Assembly: GCF_003058265.1 (NCBI RefSeq) | Contig: NZ_QBUK01000016.1 | Span: 16,029-80,028, forward strand | Source of the DNA: Flagellimonas amoyensis | GTDB lineage: Bacteria; Bacteroidota; Bacteroidia; Flavobacteriales; Flavobacteriaceae | Reading direction: 5' to 3' | Length of the DNA: 64,000 nt | Shown here: positions 35,016 to 42,729 of the stretch, one piece after another | Numbering within the stretch: position 1 is the stretch's first letter | How the letters are laid out: the number at the start of each line of letters is the position of its first letter | Notes under the pieces: model-generated | What the model was told of the DNA's origin: nothing | The model's database searches: none | The model's input: only the letters and a program-made list of their open reading frames with translations | Made by a program: the position numbers and the translations under genes

Positions 35016-35048
35016 AAAACCGTCCCGACCAAGGGGGCGGTTTTTTAT
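35016..35048 (+). terminator. Bidirectional intrinsic terminator between GSII and the exchanger
   Basis: Stem CCGTCCC (35020-35026) / GGGGCGG (35034-35040) with one G-U pair, preceded by an A-run and followed by TTTTTT. The minus-strand stop of the exchanger (35045) lies inside the tail, so the hairpin can serve both convergent genes. Confidence 0.8.
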
Positions 35049-35983
35049 TTAACAGTAAAATAGACAAAGGTGATATAGATGGCCAAAAGTACCAGGCCGT
35101 CCCTCCACCCCAAGCGCAAACCTTTGGGAAAGAACACCAAGGGCAATATCAAAAAGGAGATGCCCAACATCCAAAAGATATCGTTGTAGAGCAATCCCTT
35201 ATCCACTACATTTATAGGTGTGATCATGGCCGTTATCCCCAAAACAGCCAATAGGTTAAAAATATTGGACCCAATTAAATTACCCAAGGAAATGGCCTTT
35301 TCCTTTTTAAGCACTGCAATCACGGAGGCCGCCAATTCCGGAACGCTGGTCCCTACCGAAACGACGGTGATGCCAATGATCCGGTCACTGACTCCAAAAG
35401 CGGAGGCCATACCCACGGCACCACTGATCAGCAGTTCCGATCCACCCCAAAGCGCTGTTCCCCCAATACCCAGCAACAACACCGTTTTATATAAAGGTAG
35501 TGGGACATCATCTTCCGGTTTTTCATCCACCACGGCGGTTTGTTGGAACCTAAGTAGGTACACCAAAAAGAGAAATAGGCAGGACACAAGGATGATTCCC
35601 TCGTATTGCTGAAGAACCCCATCAAAATAGATAAAGCCGCAAAACAAAAGTGAAGCCACCATCATCACGGGCCAATCTGTGGAATAGAAACTTTTTCGTA
35701 CATCTATGCTTCCCAAGAGTATGGTAATGGCCAGCACCAGTCCCAAGTTGGCGATGTTGGACCCCACCACATTGGCTAGGGCTAGGTCAGGAAAACCGTC
35801 CAAAGCCGCTTTCACACTCACAATAAGCTCCGGGGCCGATGTGGCAAAGGAGACCACCGTCATCCCGATCACGATCTTTGGGATGGACAACCTAAGGGAT
35901 AGGGCCACTGCCGATTTCAACAACCAATTTCCCCCGGCAATGAGAAGGCCCAGCCCTAGGACAACATAAAGTAGATTTTCCAA
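35045..35983 (-). CDS. Na+/Ca2+ exchanger (CaCA family)
   Basis: 312 aa if started at the TTG at 35983 (LENLLYVVLGLGLLIAGGNW). An upstream extension to 36070 has no ATG and is not family-like, so the TTG is preferred. Two alpha-repeats characterise the family: SFATSAPELIVSVKAAL with VGSNIANLGLVLAITILLG, and SVGTSVPELAASVIAVL with IGSNIFNLLAVLGITAMITP. About ten membrane helices. It moves Ca2+ out in exchange for Na+ at the inner membrane. It is convergent with GSII. Confidence 0.9.
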   Translation of the reverse strand: MENLLYVVLGLGLLIAGGNWLLKSAVALSLRLSIPKIVIGMTVVSFATSAPELIVSVKAALDGFPDLALANVVGSNIANLGLVLAITILLGSIDVRKSFYSTDWPVMMVASLLFCGFIYFDGVLQQYEGIILVSCLFLFLVYLLRFQQTAVVDEKPEDDVPLPLYKTVLLLGIGGTALWGGSELLISGAVGMASAFGVSDRIIGITVVSVGTSVPELAASVIAVLKKEKAISLGNLIGSNIFNLLAVLGITAMITPINVVDKGLLYNDIFWMLGISFLILPLVFFPKGLRLGWRDGLVLLAIYITFVYFTVK

Positions 35984-36049
35984 AGAATCGTGTTTTGCGT
36001 AAAAATAAAGGAAGATTTGATCAACCCAAAACCAATGGAAAAGAATAAA

Positions 36050-36105
36050 AACTATAAAATTAGTTAACAAACTATAAAAATAGTTGTTTAACTATGGAAT
36101 TAGTA
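36050..36105. promoter_or_regulatory. Three phased operators upstream of the BlaI-type repressor
   Basis: Three copies of a palindromic 16-mer start at 36050, 36070 and 36090, exactly 20 bases (two helical turns) apart: AACTATAAAATTAGTT, AACTATAAAAATAGTT (perfect arms AACTAT/ATAGTT) and AACTATGGAATTAGTA. They lie 31-86 bases before the ATG of the BlaI/MecI-like gene, as expected for autorepression with cooperative dimers on one DNA face. The half-site differs from the ACA/TGT form of MecI/BlaI. Confidence 0.75.
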
Positions 36106-36135
36106 TTATGTTTGAACCAGTAATTATTTGAGATC

Positions 36136-36495
36136 ATGCAAAAACTGACCAATAAGGAAGAGGAAGTAATGAAAATCCTCTGGAAGTTGAAGAAGGCTTT
36201 CGTTAAGGAGATTTTGGAAGAAATCGAAGGCGAGAAGCCCCATTACAACACCCTCTCCACCATCGTAAGGAATTTACAGGAAAAGGGATATGTGGGCCAC
36301 GAGGCCTTTGGGAACACCCACCGCTATTTCCCCATGGTGACCAAGGAACAGTACCGCAAAAAGTATGTCAACGCTGCCATAGCCGATTACTATGACGATT
36401 CCTATAAAAGTCTGGTTTCCCATTTTGCCAATGAGGAAAAGATATCGGTAAAGGAACTCCAAGAAATCATTGACCTCATCGAAAAGAAAAAATAA
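36136..36495 (+). CDS. BlaI/MecI/CopY family repressor
   Basis: 119 aa. Winged-helix start QKLTNKEEEVMKILWKLKKA, recognition region KPHYNTLSTIVRNLQEKGYV, and C-terminal dimerisation helix YKSLVSHFANEEKISVKELQ; full length for the family. These repressors are cleaved or released when the cognate M56 sensor is activated. It overlaps the M56 gene by one base (TAATG), giving strict co-expression. Three palindromes spaced 20 bases apart lie directly upstream. Confidence 0.95.
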   Translation: MQKLTNKEEEVMKILWKLKKAFVKEILEEIEGEKPHYNTLSTIVRNLQEKGYVGHEAFGNTHRYFPMVTKEQYRKKYVNAAIADYYDDSYKSLVSHFANEEKISVKELQEIIDLIEKKK

Positions 36496-38183
36496 TGGAA
36501 CCCATCCTATTATACTTTGCAAAAACGGTATTGATCTCCTCACTTTTTCTAGGGGTCTACCATTTGTTCCTGAAACGGGATACCTTTTTCAAGGAAAACC
36601 GGTTGTTCCTACTTTCAGGCCTACTCCTCTCCCTCCTCTTTCCCTTGATCAAAATCGAAAGGATCGTGGTGGCGTCCAAACCTATCCTGATCAATGCGGC
36701 AAGCAATTCCAATGCAGCCAAAATAGCTCCTACAGAGACCTTATTCACTCTGGAAAATGTGCTCTGGGCCGTCTATTTGATAGGATGCACCCTGCTATTG
36801 GTGAAATTTCTGATCCAGTTGAGTTCCCTGCACTCATTGACCAAGAACGCCAAAACTTGGAGGGAACATCCCTATTTGCATGTGGAAACGGAAAAAAGGA
36901 TTTCCCCTTTCTCCTTTTTCAATTCTATTTTTTACAACCCGGCCTTGTTCAATCCAAACGACCTTGGGACCATCCTAGCACACGAAAAGGTACATGCAAG
37001 ACAATACCACACCTTGGATATCTTGCTATTGGAAGCCTTGAAAATTGTGTTATGGTTCAACCCCGTGCTGTGGCTCTACGCAAGGGCGGTGAAACAGAAC
37101 TTGGAGTTCTTGGCCGATTCGGAGACCATCAGCCAAATGGACAACAAAAAAAACTACCAGTACCTCATGCTGAAACAGGCAGTGGACGGTCAGCAATTCA
37201 AAATCACAAATTCCTTTTATAATTCATTAATCAAAAAACGAATAGTCATGTTAAATCAAAATCAATCCAAAAAAATCAATGTGTTAAAAACCTTCCTGGT
37301 ATTGCCTTTATTGGGGCTGTTCCTGGTCAGTTTCAGTGTGGAAAAGGTATATCGATATACCGACACTGAAAATGGAGAGGCCGTCTTCGATGACAAGTCC
37401 GTGGAACTCATCATCAACAAGGACACTTCCAACGATGAGTTGGACAAGATGAAAAAAGACCTGTCCACGGACGGTATCGATTTCAGCTACACCGCGGTGC
37501 GAAACAACCAGAAGGAAATTGTTGAAATCACGTTGAGCTTGAACGGCAAAAATTCCAAAGGGGAAAAGTTCAGCAGCAATTACAGTTCCAACTCGGATGG
37601 CCCCATAGATCCATTGACCGTCTTTTATGACGATGAGGCCAACCTGGTCTCTTTTGGCAATGCCAAGCACAACAAGGTCCACATCCGCAAAATGGGGGAT
37701 GATGATGTCACCTGGACCACTTCGGACAAAACGGTTGTCAGGGTCGATGGTTCCAAGGCCAAAAAAACCATTATTGTGAATGGGAAGCAACTTAGTGACG
37801 ACGAAATCAAGGAAATGGAAAAAGAGACATCCATTCATTTCATCTCCGATGAAGATGGGGATAACGCCAAAAAAATCAGAATACGAAAAGTGGAGGACAA
37901 GGATGCCAAGAGCCATGTCATGATCATCAAGGACTCTGATGACGATGAGGATATTGAAGTAATCGAAAAAGATGCCAGCTTCCTTTATATCGATAATGAT
38001 GGAGGCAGCGAACCGCTCTATTATATAGATGGGAAAAAAGTATCCAGCAAAGACGTACAAAAAATCTCACCCAGCGATATTGAAAGCATGAATGTGCTCA
38101 AAGGCGAAATGGCCATTGAGAAATATGGAAAAAAAGCCAAAGATGGGGTCATAGAGATTATGACAAAAAAGGGTAAGAAGTAG
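36495..38183 (+). CDS. BlaR1-like M56 sensor protease with SusC-plug-like tail
   Basis: 562 aa. N-terminal membrane helices (LLYFAKTVLISSLFLGVYHL, LFLLSGLLLSLLFPLIKIER, TLENVLWAVYLIGCTLLLVK) and the M56 zinc motif HEKVH in ILAHEKVHARQYHTLDILLL, followed by FNPVLWLYARAVKQNLEFLA. After another helix (FLVLPLLGLFLVSFS) comes a long acidic extracytoplasmic region. The last 40 residues (VLKGEMAIEKYGKKAKDGVI) resemble the plug segment of SusC-type receptors (compare VLKDAASAAIYGSRAAAGVI in this window). The family senses antibiotics or envelope signals and inactivates BlaI; no beta-lactamase is adjacent. Ligand unknown. Confidence 0.92.
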   Translation: MEPILLYFAKTVLISSLFLGVYHLFLKRDTFFKENRLFLLSGLLLSLLFPLIKIERIVVASKPILINAASNSNAAKIAPTETLFTLENVLWAVYLIGCTLLLVKFLIQLSSLHSLTKNAKTWREHPYLHVETEKRISPFSFFNSIFYNPALFNPNDLGTILAHEKVHARQYHTLDILLLEALKIVLWFNPVLWLYARAVKQNLEFLADSETISQMDNKKNYQYLMLKQAVDGQQFKITNSFYNSLIKKRIVMLNQNQSKKINVLKTFLVLPLLGLFLVSFSVEKVYRYTDTENGEAVFDDKSVELIINKDTSNDELDKMKKDLSTDGIDFSYTAVRNNQKEIVEITLSLNGKNSKGEKFSSNYSSNSDGPIDPLTVFYDDEANLVSFGNAKHNKVHIRKMGDDDVTWTTSDKTVVRVDGSKAKKTIIVNGKQLSDDEIKEMEKETSIHFISDEDGDNAKKIRIRKVEDKDAKSHVMIIKDSDDDEDIEVIEKDASFLYIDNDGGSEPLYYIDGKKVSSKDVQKISPSDIESMNVLKGEMAIEKYGKKAKDGVIEIMTKKGKK

Positions 38184-38205
38184 AAAAAAACATCCCTAAA
38201 AAAGG

Positions 38206-38240
38206 AAAGGAACCGCTCAAAAAAAGTGGTTCCTTTTTTT
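38206..38240 (+). terminator. Intrinsic terminator of the BlaI/M56 operon
   Basis: 12-bp stem AAAGGAACCGCT (38206-38217) / AGTGGTTCCTTT (38225-38236), with one G-U pair and a T-run continuing to 38243. Confidence 0.85.
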
Positions 38241-38467
38241 TTTGCAGCAAACGAAAAGGCCAAAAAATGGCCTTTTGGAAACGAAACCTCCCTTGGTTTT
38301 CAAAAAGCACCCAAAAATACCCCTACAAAAGTTACAATCTAATACTTCAATTACATTTTTGAATTACATTTTATAATTTAAAGCAAGGAACGTGTTTTAT
38401 TTCCAAGGAGCATCTCGTTCAAAAGACTACAATCTTGTATGCAATTGTATAGATTCTGGGCTAAAAG

Positions 38468-38500
38468 TTTGGCAACATGAATCTTATCATTTTATATTCG
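38468..38500 (+). promoter_or_regulatory. Bacteroidota-type promoter for the 49-aa gene
   Basis: -33 box TTTG (38468-38471), 21-base spacer, -7 box TATATTCG (38493-38500); one mismatch to TAnnTTTG. Only plus-strand gene downstream is at 38685. Confidence 0.5.
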
Positions 38501-38684
38501 AAAAATGCAACCGGTCAGCACTAATTTTTTAACCTAAAAATCAATCGAACAATGATCGCAATAGTAAAGTTTTTCGTCATGCTGCTCATCCACCTGATCA
38601 CCCTTGTTTTTATGTAACAATGGTCGGTGGGCTCCATAGTACCGCAACTGTTTAGTATATTTGGTAAATCCAACACCTCAATCC

Positions 38685-38834
38685 ATGTTGTACAAGATTC
38701 TGGCAAAAATCAACAAAGCGGTTCTTCCCTCTTTCACCAAAAAGGGTCTTGACCTGTCCAAGGCATCCAAGTGGCAATTGGCCCTTATAGGCTGGCGCTA
38801 CTATGTCACCACTAGGGCATTGGACGCGAATTAA
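38685..38834 (+). CDS. Small conserved-looking basic protein (49 aa)
   Basis: 49 codons from ATG to TAA: starts MLYKILAKINKAVLPSFTKK and continues through SKASKWQLALIGWRYYVTTR. The K/R-rich amphipathic pattern and the 'KWQLA-hG-W-R-hYhV' core are typical of a short Flavobacteriaceae hypothetical protein I have seen annotated in relatives; no function is known. Its stop overlaps the convergent apt stop by three bases (38831-38833 are shared), bounding the frame tightly. Codon use is like that of neighbouring genes. A promoter-like pair is found 185 bases upstream. Confidence 0.75.
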   Translation: MLYKILAKINKAVLPSFTKKGLDLSKASKWQLALIGWRYYVTTRALDAN

Positions 38835-39343
38835 TACTGGAGCAATGACCTGATAGGGTATCCGTTGAGCTTATTGGCGCCGTCCAAGAAGGTCAGTTGT
38901 ATCAAAAAGTTGCACTGCACCACTTCACCCCCGAGGCGTTCCACCAATCGACAGACCGCTTTGGCGGTTCCTCCGGTGGCCAGAACATCATCATGAACCA
39001 GTACCTTCTCCCCTTTTTCAATCGCATCTGAATGGATTTGAAGGGTTTCTTGACCATATTCCAACTCGTAGGGCTCGGAAAGGGCATCAAAGGGTAGTTT
39101 TCCCGATTTACGGACCGGCACAAAACCGGCCCCAATTTTCTGGGCCAGCAAAGGCGCAAAAATAAACCCCCTACTGTCCACACCAACCACTTTATCCACC
39201 TTAATATCAGCGGTGAAGCGTAAAAGGGATTCCGTGGCCAACTGTAGGGCCTTGGGGTCTTTCAAAAGGGGGGTGATGTCCTTAAAGACCACCCCAGGCT
39301 TTGGAAAATTGGGTATATCGCGGATGTATGTGGAAAGGTCCAT
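38831..39343 (-). CDS. apt: Adenine phosphoribosyltransferase
   Basis: 170 aa. Apt start IRDIPNFPKPGVVFKDITPL, substrate loop VVGVDSRGFIFAPLLAQKIG, and PRPP motif VLVHDDVLATGGTAKAVCRL. Converts adenine and PRPP to AMP in purine salvage. Its length is standard. It is divergent from the tRNA-Arg gene and shares three stop-codon bases with the convergent 49-aa gene. Confidence 0.97.
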   Translation of the reverse strand: MDLSTYIRDIPNFPKPGVVFKDITPLLKDPKALQLATESLLRFTADIKVDKVVGVDSRGFIFAPLLAQKIGAGFVPVRKSGKLPFDALSEPYELEYGQETLQIHSDAIEKGEKVLVHDDVLATGGTAKAVCRLVERLGGEVVQCNFLIQLTFLDGANKLNGYPIRSLLQY

Positions 39344-39362
39344 TATTTTTGTGTGCCAAGGT

Positions 39363-39393
39363 TTTGTGGTAAATTTAAAAAGAAATATATTTG
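39363..39393 (+). promoter_or_regulatory. Promoter of tRNA-Arg
   Basis: -33 box TTTG (39363-39366), 19-base spacer, -7 box TATATTTG (39386-39393), an exact match to the Bacteroidota consensus TTTG-N19-TAnnTTTG. The tRNA starts 15 bases after it. Confidence 0.8.
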
Positions 39394-39407
39394 CAGCCCA
39401 TTAAAAC

Positions 39408-39481
39408 GGCCTCGTGGCGCAACTGAATAGCGCATCTGATTACGGCTCAGAAGGTTGCAGGTTTGAATCCTGCCGAGGTCA
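39408..39481 (+). tRNA. tRNA-Arg (anticodon ACG)
   Basis: 74 nt cloverleaf: acceptor GGCCTCG/CGAGGTC (one G-U pair), D stem GCGC/GCGC, anticodon stem TCTGA/TCAGA with loop TTACGGC (anticodon ACG), T stem GCAGG/CCTGC with loop TTTGAAT, discriminator A at 39481. CCA is not encoded. It reads CGN arginine codons after A-to-I editing. Confidence 0.95.
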
Positions 39482-39505
39482 CTAGGTAGCAATACCAAAC
39501 ACACG

Positions 39506-39549
39506 GAAACCCCGCAATCTCATAGATTTTGCAGGGTTTTCGCCTTTTT
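39506..39549 (+). terminator. Probable terminator after tRNA-Arg
   Basis: Imperfect stem GAAACCC-CGCAA (39506-39517) / TTGC-A-GGGTTTTC (39529-39541) followed by a T-run at 39545-39549. One mismatch and one bulge; it also reads in the opposite direction behind the GH16 gene. Confidence 0.5.
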
Positions 39550-39644
39550 GGACATCATTTACTTTGGTTTGTACTGGTTCGACCACAGAAACAAGGTCGT
39601 CAACTGACACTATAAAACACTGAATAATAGCTGATTTAGCTGTT

Positions 39645-40952
39645 TTACAATCTATACACCCGCACCCAATCAATATAAACCGAAGCGGGAAATTGGGCCT
39701 CGGGCACTATCGGGCCACCATAGGTATGATCACTTCCTCCAACCCCTGCACTCAGGATGAGGAACATATTGTTTTCAAACGGGTGCCATTCATCAAAATG
39801 ATTGGAATATTCAGAAACCGTAACCCTGCGTCCATTTAGTTGATTTACACTCTTTTGGTCCTGACCGTCCACGACAAAACCTCCCCCATCATTTAAATAG
39901 TGGATATGATATACGTGTCCATCCACGAAGAATTCAATCCGGTCATCATACCAATCCAAACCATATTCATGAAATCCCGAACTCCCTGCGTTGGGATCGT
40001 TATTCAGAGGAGGATAACTGCCATAACCCGGTTCTTCGGGAATAGGGGTTTGTTGCGTCCCGTAACTGTAATAGCCCCCTAAATGTCCATGATTCCATTC
40101 CTGGTACTCATTGTTCTGCCATTCCCATGCATAATGTACGGTTCCCAAGTTATGATAGGGAATGGAGCCCACATACTCCATAATGTCCACCTCACCCCCT
40201 TGGGGCCACATGATCTCATCAACCGTCACTGGTTTTTCTTGGGGCATCATCCAAAAAGCAAATCCCTGCCCTTGGTGCTTTACCCCTGCTGGAAATACCC
40301 TCGCCACAATCCGATGTCCAGGTCCCCATGCCCCTTTGTCTTTGGTATTGATACGCCCGCTGGTGTAGTCCCTGTCCTGATACGTCTCTTTTCGGGTGGT
40401 GATGACAAGACATCCCCCATCTGCATCTGCAATTCCATTTGCAAAACTGACATTCTCCACCCGATCCGTAGCCCGGTCCAATTGACCCGTACCCCAATTC
40501 CCATTGATCCCTGTCCCGGTCTCATAGTTCCATTTGGAAAGGTCAAGACTTCCTTCGTTGAACTCATCGGACCAAATCAGTCCCGTAAGTTCCTCCACGT
40601 AAATTGTTATGTTTACTGTTTTGCTTACAAACTGGCCACCGTTATAGGCCGACACAATAATGCTGTAACTATGGGTACCTTCTTTGGAAAAGGTATGGGA
40701 CAGTGTGTTGGAGGTCAATTCCTCCACTTTGTCCTCAATACGTACCTTATACAACGAGGCATTTGTGGCCTGAAACATAAAATTCACCCTTCCTCCGCCA
40801 TCGCCATAGGGTTTTTCATTGGATTGCCCCACTATGTCAACGATAACGTTCAAATTGGAAGGAGGCAAGTCCATTTCCATTTCGGTTCCGTCGCTCCCGC
40901 TACAGGCTTGGAGCAGTATGAATATCCCAATACATAAAAATCGCTTTATCAT
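39645..40952 (-). CDS. GH16 endo-beta-glucanase lipoprotein (laminarinase-like)
   Basis: 435 aa. Lipobox ILLQACSGSDG. Residues about 35-125 look like a PKD-type domain (YKVRIEDKVEELTSNTLSHT, EGTHSYSIIVSAYNGGQFVS). The GH16 catalytic domain follows, with WSDEFNEGSLDLSKWNYETG and the active-site motif GGEVDIMEYVGS (nucleophile Glu, Asp, acid/base Glu). GH16 of this type hydrolyses internal beta-1,3-glucan bonds. It is the last gene of the minus-strand PUL (31 bases after GH5) and probably acts at the cell surface. Final specificity (laminarin versus mixed-linkage glucan or other) is not readable. Confidence 0.93.
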   Translation of the reverse strand: MIKRFLCIGIFILLQACSGSDGTEMEMDLPPSNLNVIVDIVGQSNEKPYGDGGGRVNFMFQATNASLYKVRIEDKVEELTSNTLSHTFSKEGTHSYSIIVSAYNGGQFVSKTVNITIYVEELTGLIWSDEFNEGSLDLSKWNYETGTGINGNWGTGQLDRATDRVENVSFANGIADADGGCLVITTRKETYQDRDYTSGRINTKDKGAWGPGHRIVARVFPAGVKHQGQGFAFWMMPQEKPVTVDEIMWPQGGEVDIMEYVGSIPYHNLGTVHYAWEWQNNEYQEWNHGHLGGYYSYGTQQTPIPEEPGYGSYPPLNNDPNAGSSGFHEYGLDWYDDRIEFFVDGHVYHIHYLNDGGGFVVDGQDQKSVNQLNGRRVTVSEYSNHFDEWHPFENNMFLILSAGVGGSDHTYGGPIVPEAQFPASVYIDWVRVYRL

Positions 40953-40982
40953 ATTAAAAGTATCGGCGATGGTGGATAATTG

Positions 40983-42719
40983 TTATTGCATACTAAATTC
41001 AAGATAGTTGAGATTGAACCCGCCCTTTTCAAAAACCACTTTGACCTTGTGGGTCCCTTCTTTCAGATCAATTCCCGAGAGCGTTGCTGTATTATAGGAA
41101 GTTGCCCCTTCTGTTGCAGGCAAAAGGACAGATTCAGAACTGCTAAAACCATCAACTTTCAAATGAAGTTGGCCCATGCCCTCTATGCTGGCGTATCTCA
41201 CGTCCATGGCATAGGTCCCTGATTTTTTGACCTTCACGGTAAAGAGAAGCCATTCATCATCCTGAATGTCAAAAACCTCAAAGCCATTGCTCTTGCTGTC
41301 CGAAGAGTTTTGGATATCCACACCATCATTCCGCATTTTACGCCCTTTGTTCCATGCCCCCTGCTCCCCGGTACTCACCCGATAATTGATGTAATCGGCG
41401 TCTTTGTATGCATAATTCTGGGTCCCCATATCATAATCCGTGGCATAGATAAGCCCGGGGATCGAATGGTCTTTATAGGCCTTGGTCTCAAAAGTCTGCA
41501 CTTGACGGAACATGGCATCGATCACATCGGGCTTGACGGTCACATTTTCCATTTTGTAGTTTTCGGCCAACTGCATCAAGGTTTTTTGGGCAAAAGCCAC
41601 CGTAGGCTTTTTTCCTCCATTTTGCCAGTAGTCCAATAGCGTTTCATATTCGGGGGTTTTCGTCACCGAAGTGACCCCGGCTATGTTGTCCACCTTTTTC
41701 ATGGGCCAGAATGCCCAACCGATGTTGTGGGATTCCATCAAGGTCAGTGCATCCTTGAACCACACATTGGAATTTTCCCCACTTTCCCCCAACCAAATCG
41801 GGGCGTTGTACTTCTCGCGATAATCCAATACCTGTTGAATGGACTCCGTGCTATTAAAGTTCCAGTATTTATGGAAACTGATGACCATATTATCGTCCCA
41901 CAGCGGAAAGATGCCATTGTAGTTATTGCCCCAGCAGTTCCCTTCAATGTAAATGATATGGTTGGTATCGATCTTACGGATGGCGGTTGTGATGTCCACC
42001 ATCAATTGGCGCAGGGGCGCGTTGTTCTTTTCGTCACAACCGTTTGGGTTTTCCCCTTCAAAGTTCCAGTTGGGCTCATTGACAATATCATACCCGCCCA
42101 TCCACGGATGGTCCTTATACCGTTCGGCCATCTTTTCCCAAAAGGCTATCATCTTCTGTTTGTTGGCCTCACTTTCCCAAAGGGAAGGCTTGGTGGCGTC
42201 ATAATCGGAAATATTGGCATCGTGACCCTGTCCCCCTGGCGCCGCATGAAGGTCGAGGATAAGGTACATCTCGTTGTCCGCGCACCATTCCAAAAGATCG
42301 TCCGTCATGGAAAAACCCTTTTCCAACCAAGTATTCCCTCCATTCTGTTCTTCCTCAATGGGAGGTGTGTAGAGATTGTAGTGCATGGGCAACCGCACCG
42401 AATTGAAACCCCATGCCTTGAGCGAGTCAATATCCCTTTTGGTGATCCCGTTGGCCAGATAGGCCTCATAAAAGGCTTCGGTGTTTTTCTTGCCAATGAG
42501 TTCCTTAATCTTTTGTTTGATGGCATGTTGTGGTCCGGCAAAACTGGCCGTTTGCAACATATAGCCCTCCTGCACCATCCACCCACCGAGTCCCAGCCCT
42601 CTCAAGAGGACATTGTTCCCTTGAGCATCCACGATCTTCTGTCCATCGGTATGTAAAAAACCTTGTCCAAAAGCGGTGGCATTGATCAAAAGAGCTAAAA
42701 AATATATTGATTTTTTCAT
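40983..42719 (-). CDS. GH5 family glucanase with C-terminal CBM-like domain
   Basis: 578 aa from the ATG at 42719 (MKKSIYFLALLINATAFGQG, signal peptide); the longer frame to 42764 starts in non-leader sequence. GH5 motifs: LLRGLGLGGWMVQEGYMLQT, GFNSVRLPMHYNLYTPP, LDLHAAPGGQGHDANISDYD, acid/base Glu in YDIVNEPNWNF and nucleophile Glu in IWLGESGENSNVWF. The last 130 residues (YRVSTGEQGAWNKGRKMRND, FTVKVKKSGTYAMDVRYASI) resemble a CBM6-type domain. Together with GH16 and GH30 it fits degradation of a beta-glucan; the subfamily resembles exo-beta-1,3-glucanase-like GH5 members, but this is tentative. It starts 10 bases after the GH30 stop. Confidence 0.92.
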   Translation of the reverse strand: MKKSIYFLALLINATAFGQGFLHTDGQKIVDAQGNNVLLRGLGLGGWMVQEGYMLQTASFAGPQHAIKQKIKELIGKKNTEAFYEAYLANGITKRDIDSLKAWGFNSVRLPMHYNLYTPPIEEEQNGGNTWLEKGFSMTDDLLEWCADNEMYLILDLHAAPGGQGHDANISDYDATKPSLWESEANKQKMIAFWEKMAERYKDHPWMGGYDIVNEPNWNFEGENPNGCDEKNNAPLRQLMVDITTAIRKIDTNHIIYIEGNCWGNNYNGIFPLWDDNMVISFHKYWNFNSTESIQQVLDYREKYNAPIWLGESGENSNVWFKDALTLMESHNIGWAFWPMKKVDNIAGVTSVTKTPEYETLLDYWQNGGKKPTVAFAQKTLMQLAENYKMENVTVKPDVIDAMFRQVQTFETKAYKDHSIPGLIYATDYDMGTQNYAYKDADYINYRVSTGEQGAWNKGRKMRNDGVDIQNSSDSKSNGFEVFDIQDDEWLLFTVKVKKSGTYAMDVRYASIEGMGQLHLKVDGFSSSESVLLPATEGATSYNTATLSGIDLKEGTHKVKVVFEKGGFNLNYLEFSMQ

Positions 42720-42729
42720 GCGATGAATT

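Larger units (their letters stand above)
38184..38684. other. Non-coding region with two hairpins and a promoter
   Basis: 501 bases. Terminator hairpin at 38206-38240, a second hairpin AAAAGGCC/GGCCTTTT at 38254-38276, then AT-rich sequence. TTTG (38468-38471) followed by 21 bases and TATATTCG (38493-38500) fits the Bacteroidota promoter and would drive the 49-aa gene at 38685 through a leader of about 180 bases. A 21-codon hydrophobic frame (MIAIVKFFVMLLIHLITLVFM, 38552-38617) lies in that leader; it might be a micro-protein but is uncalled. Confidence 0.5.

Noticed and set aside
38521..38706. 61-codon minus-strand frame
   Set aside because: Overlaps the plus-strand promoter and small-gene region and has no family-like content.
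39482..39673. 63-codon minus-strand frame next to tRNA-Arg, considered as an integrase or attachment-site remnant
   Set aside because: It crosses the terminator-like hairpin, overlaps the GH16 C-terminus and has no integrase motif; no duplicated tRNA 3' end was seen.
41727..42656. 309-codon plus-strand frame inside the GH5 gene
   Set aside because: Antisense shadow of a gene with clear GH5 active-site motifs.
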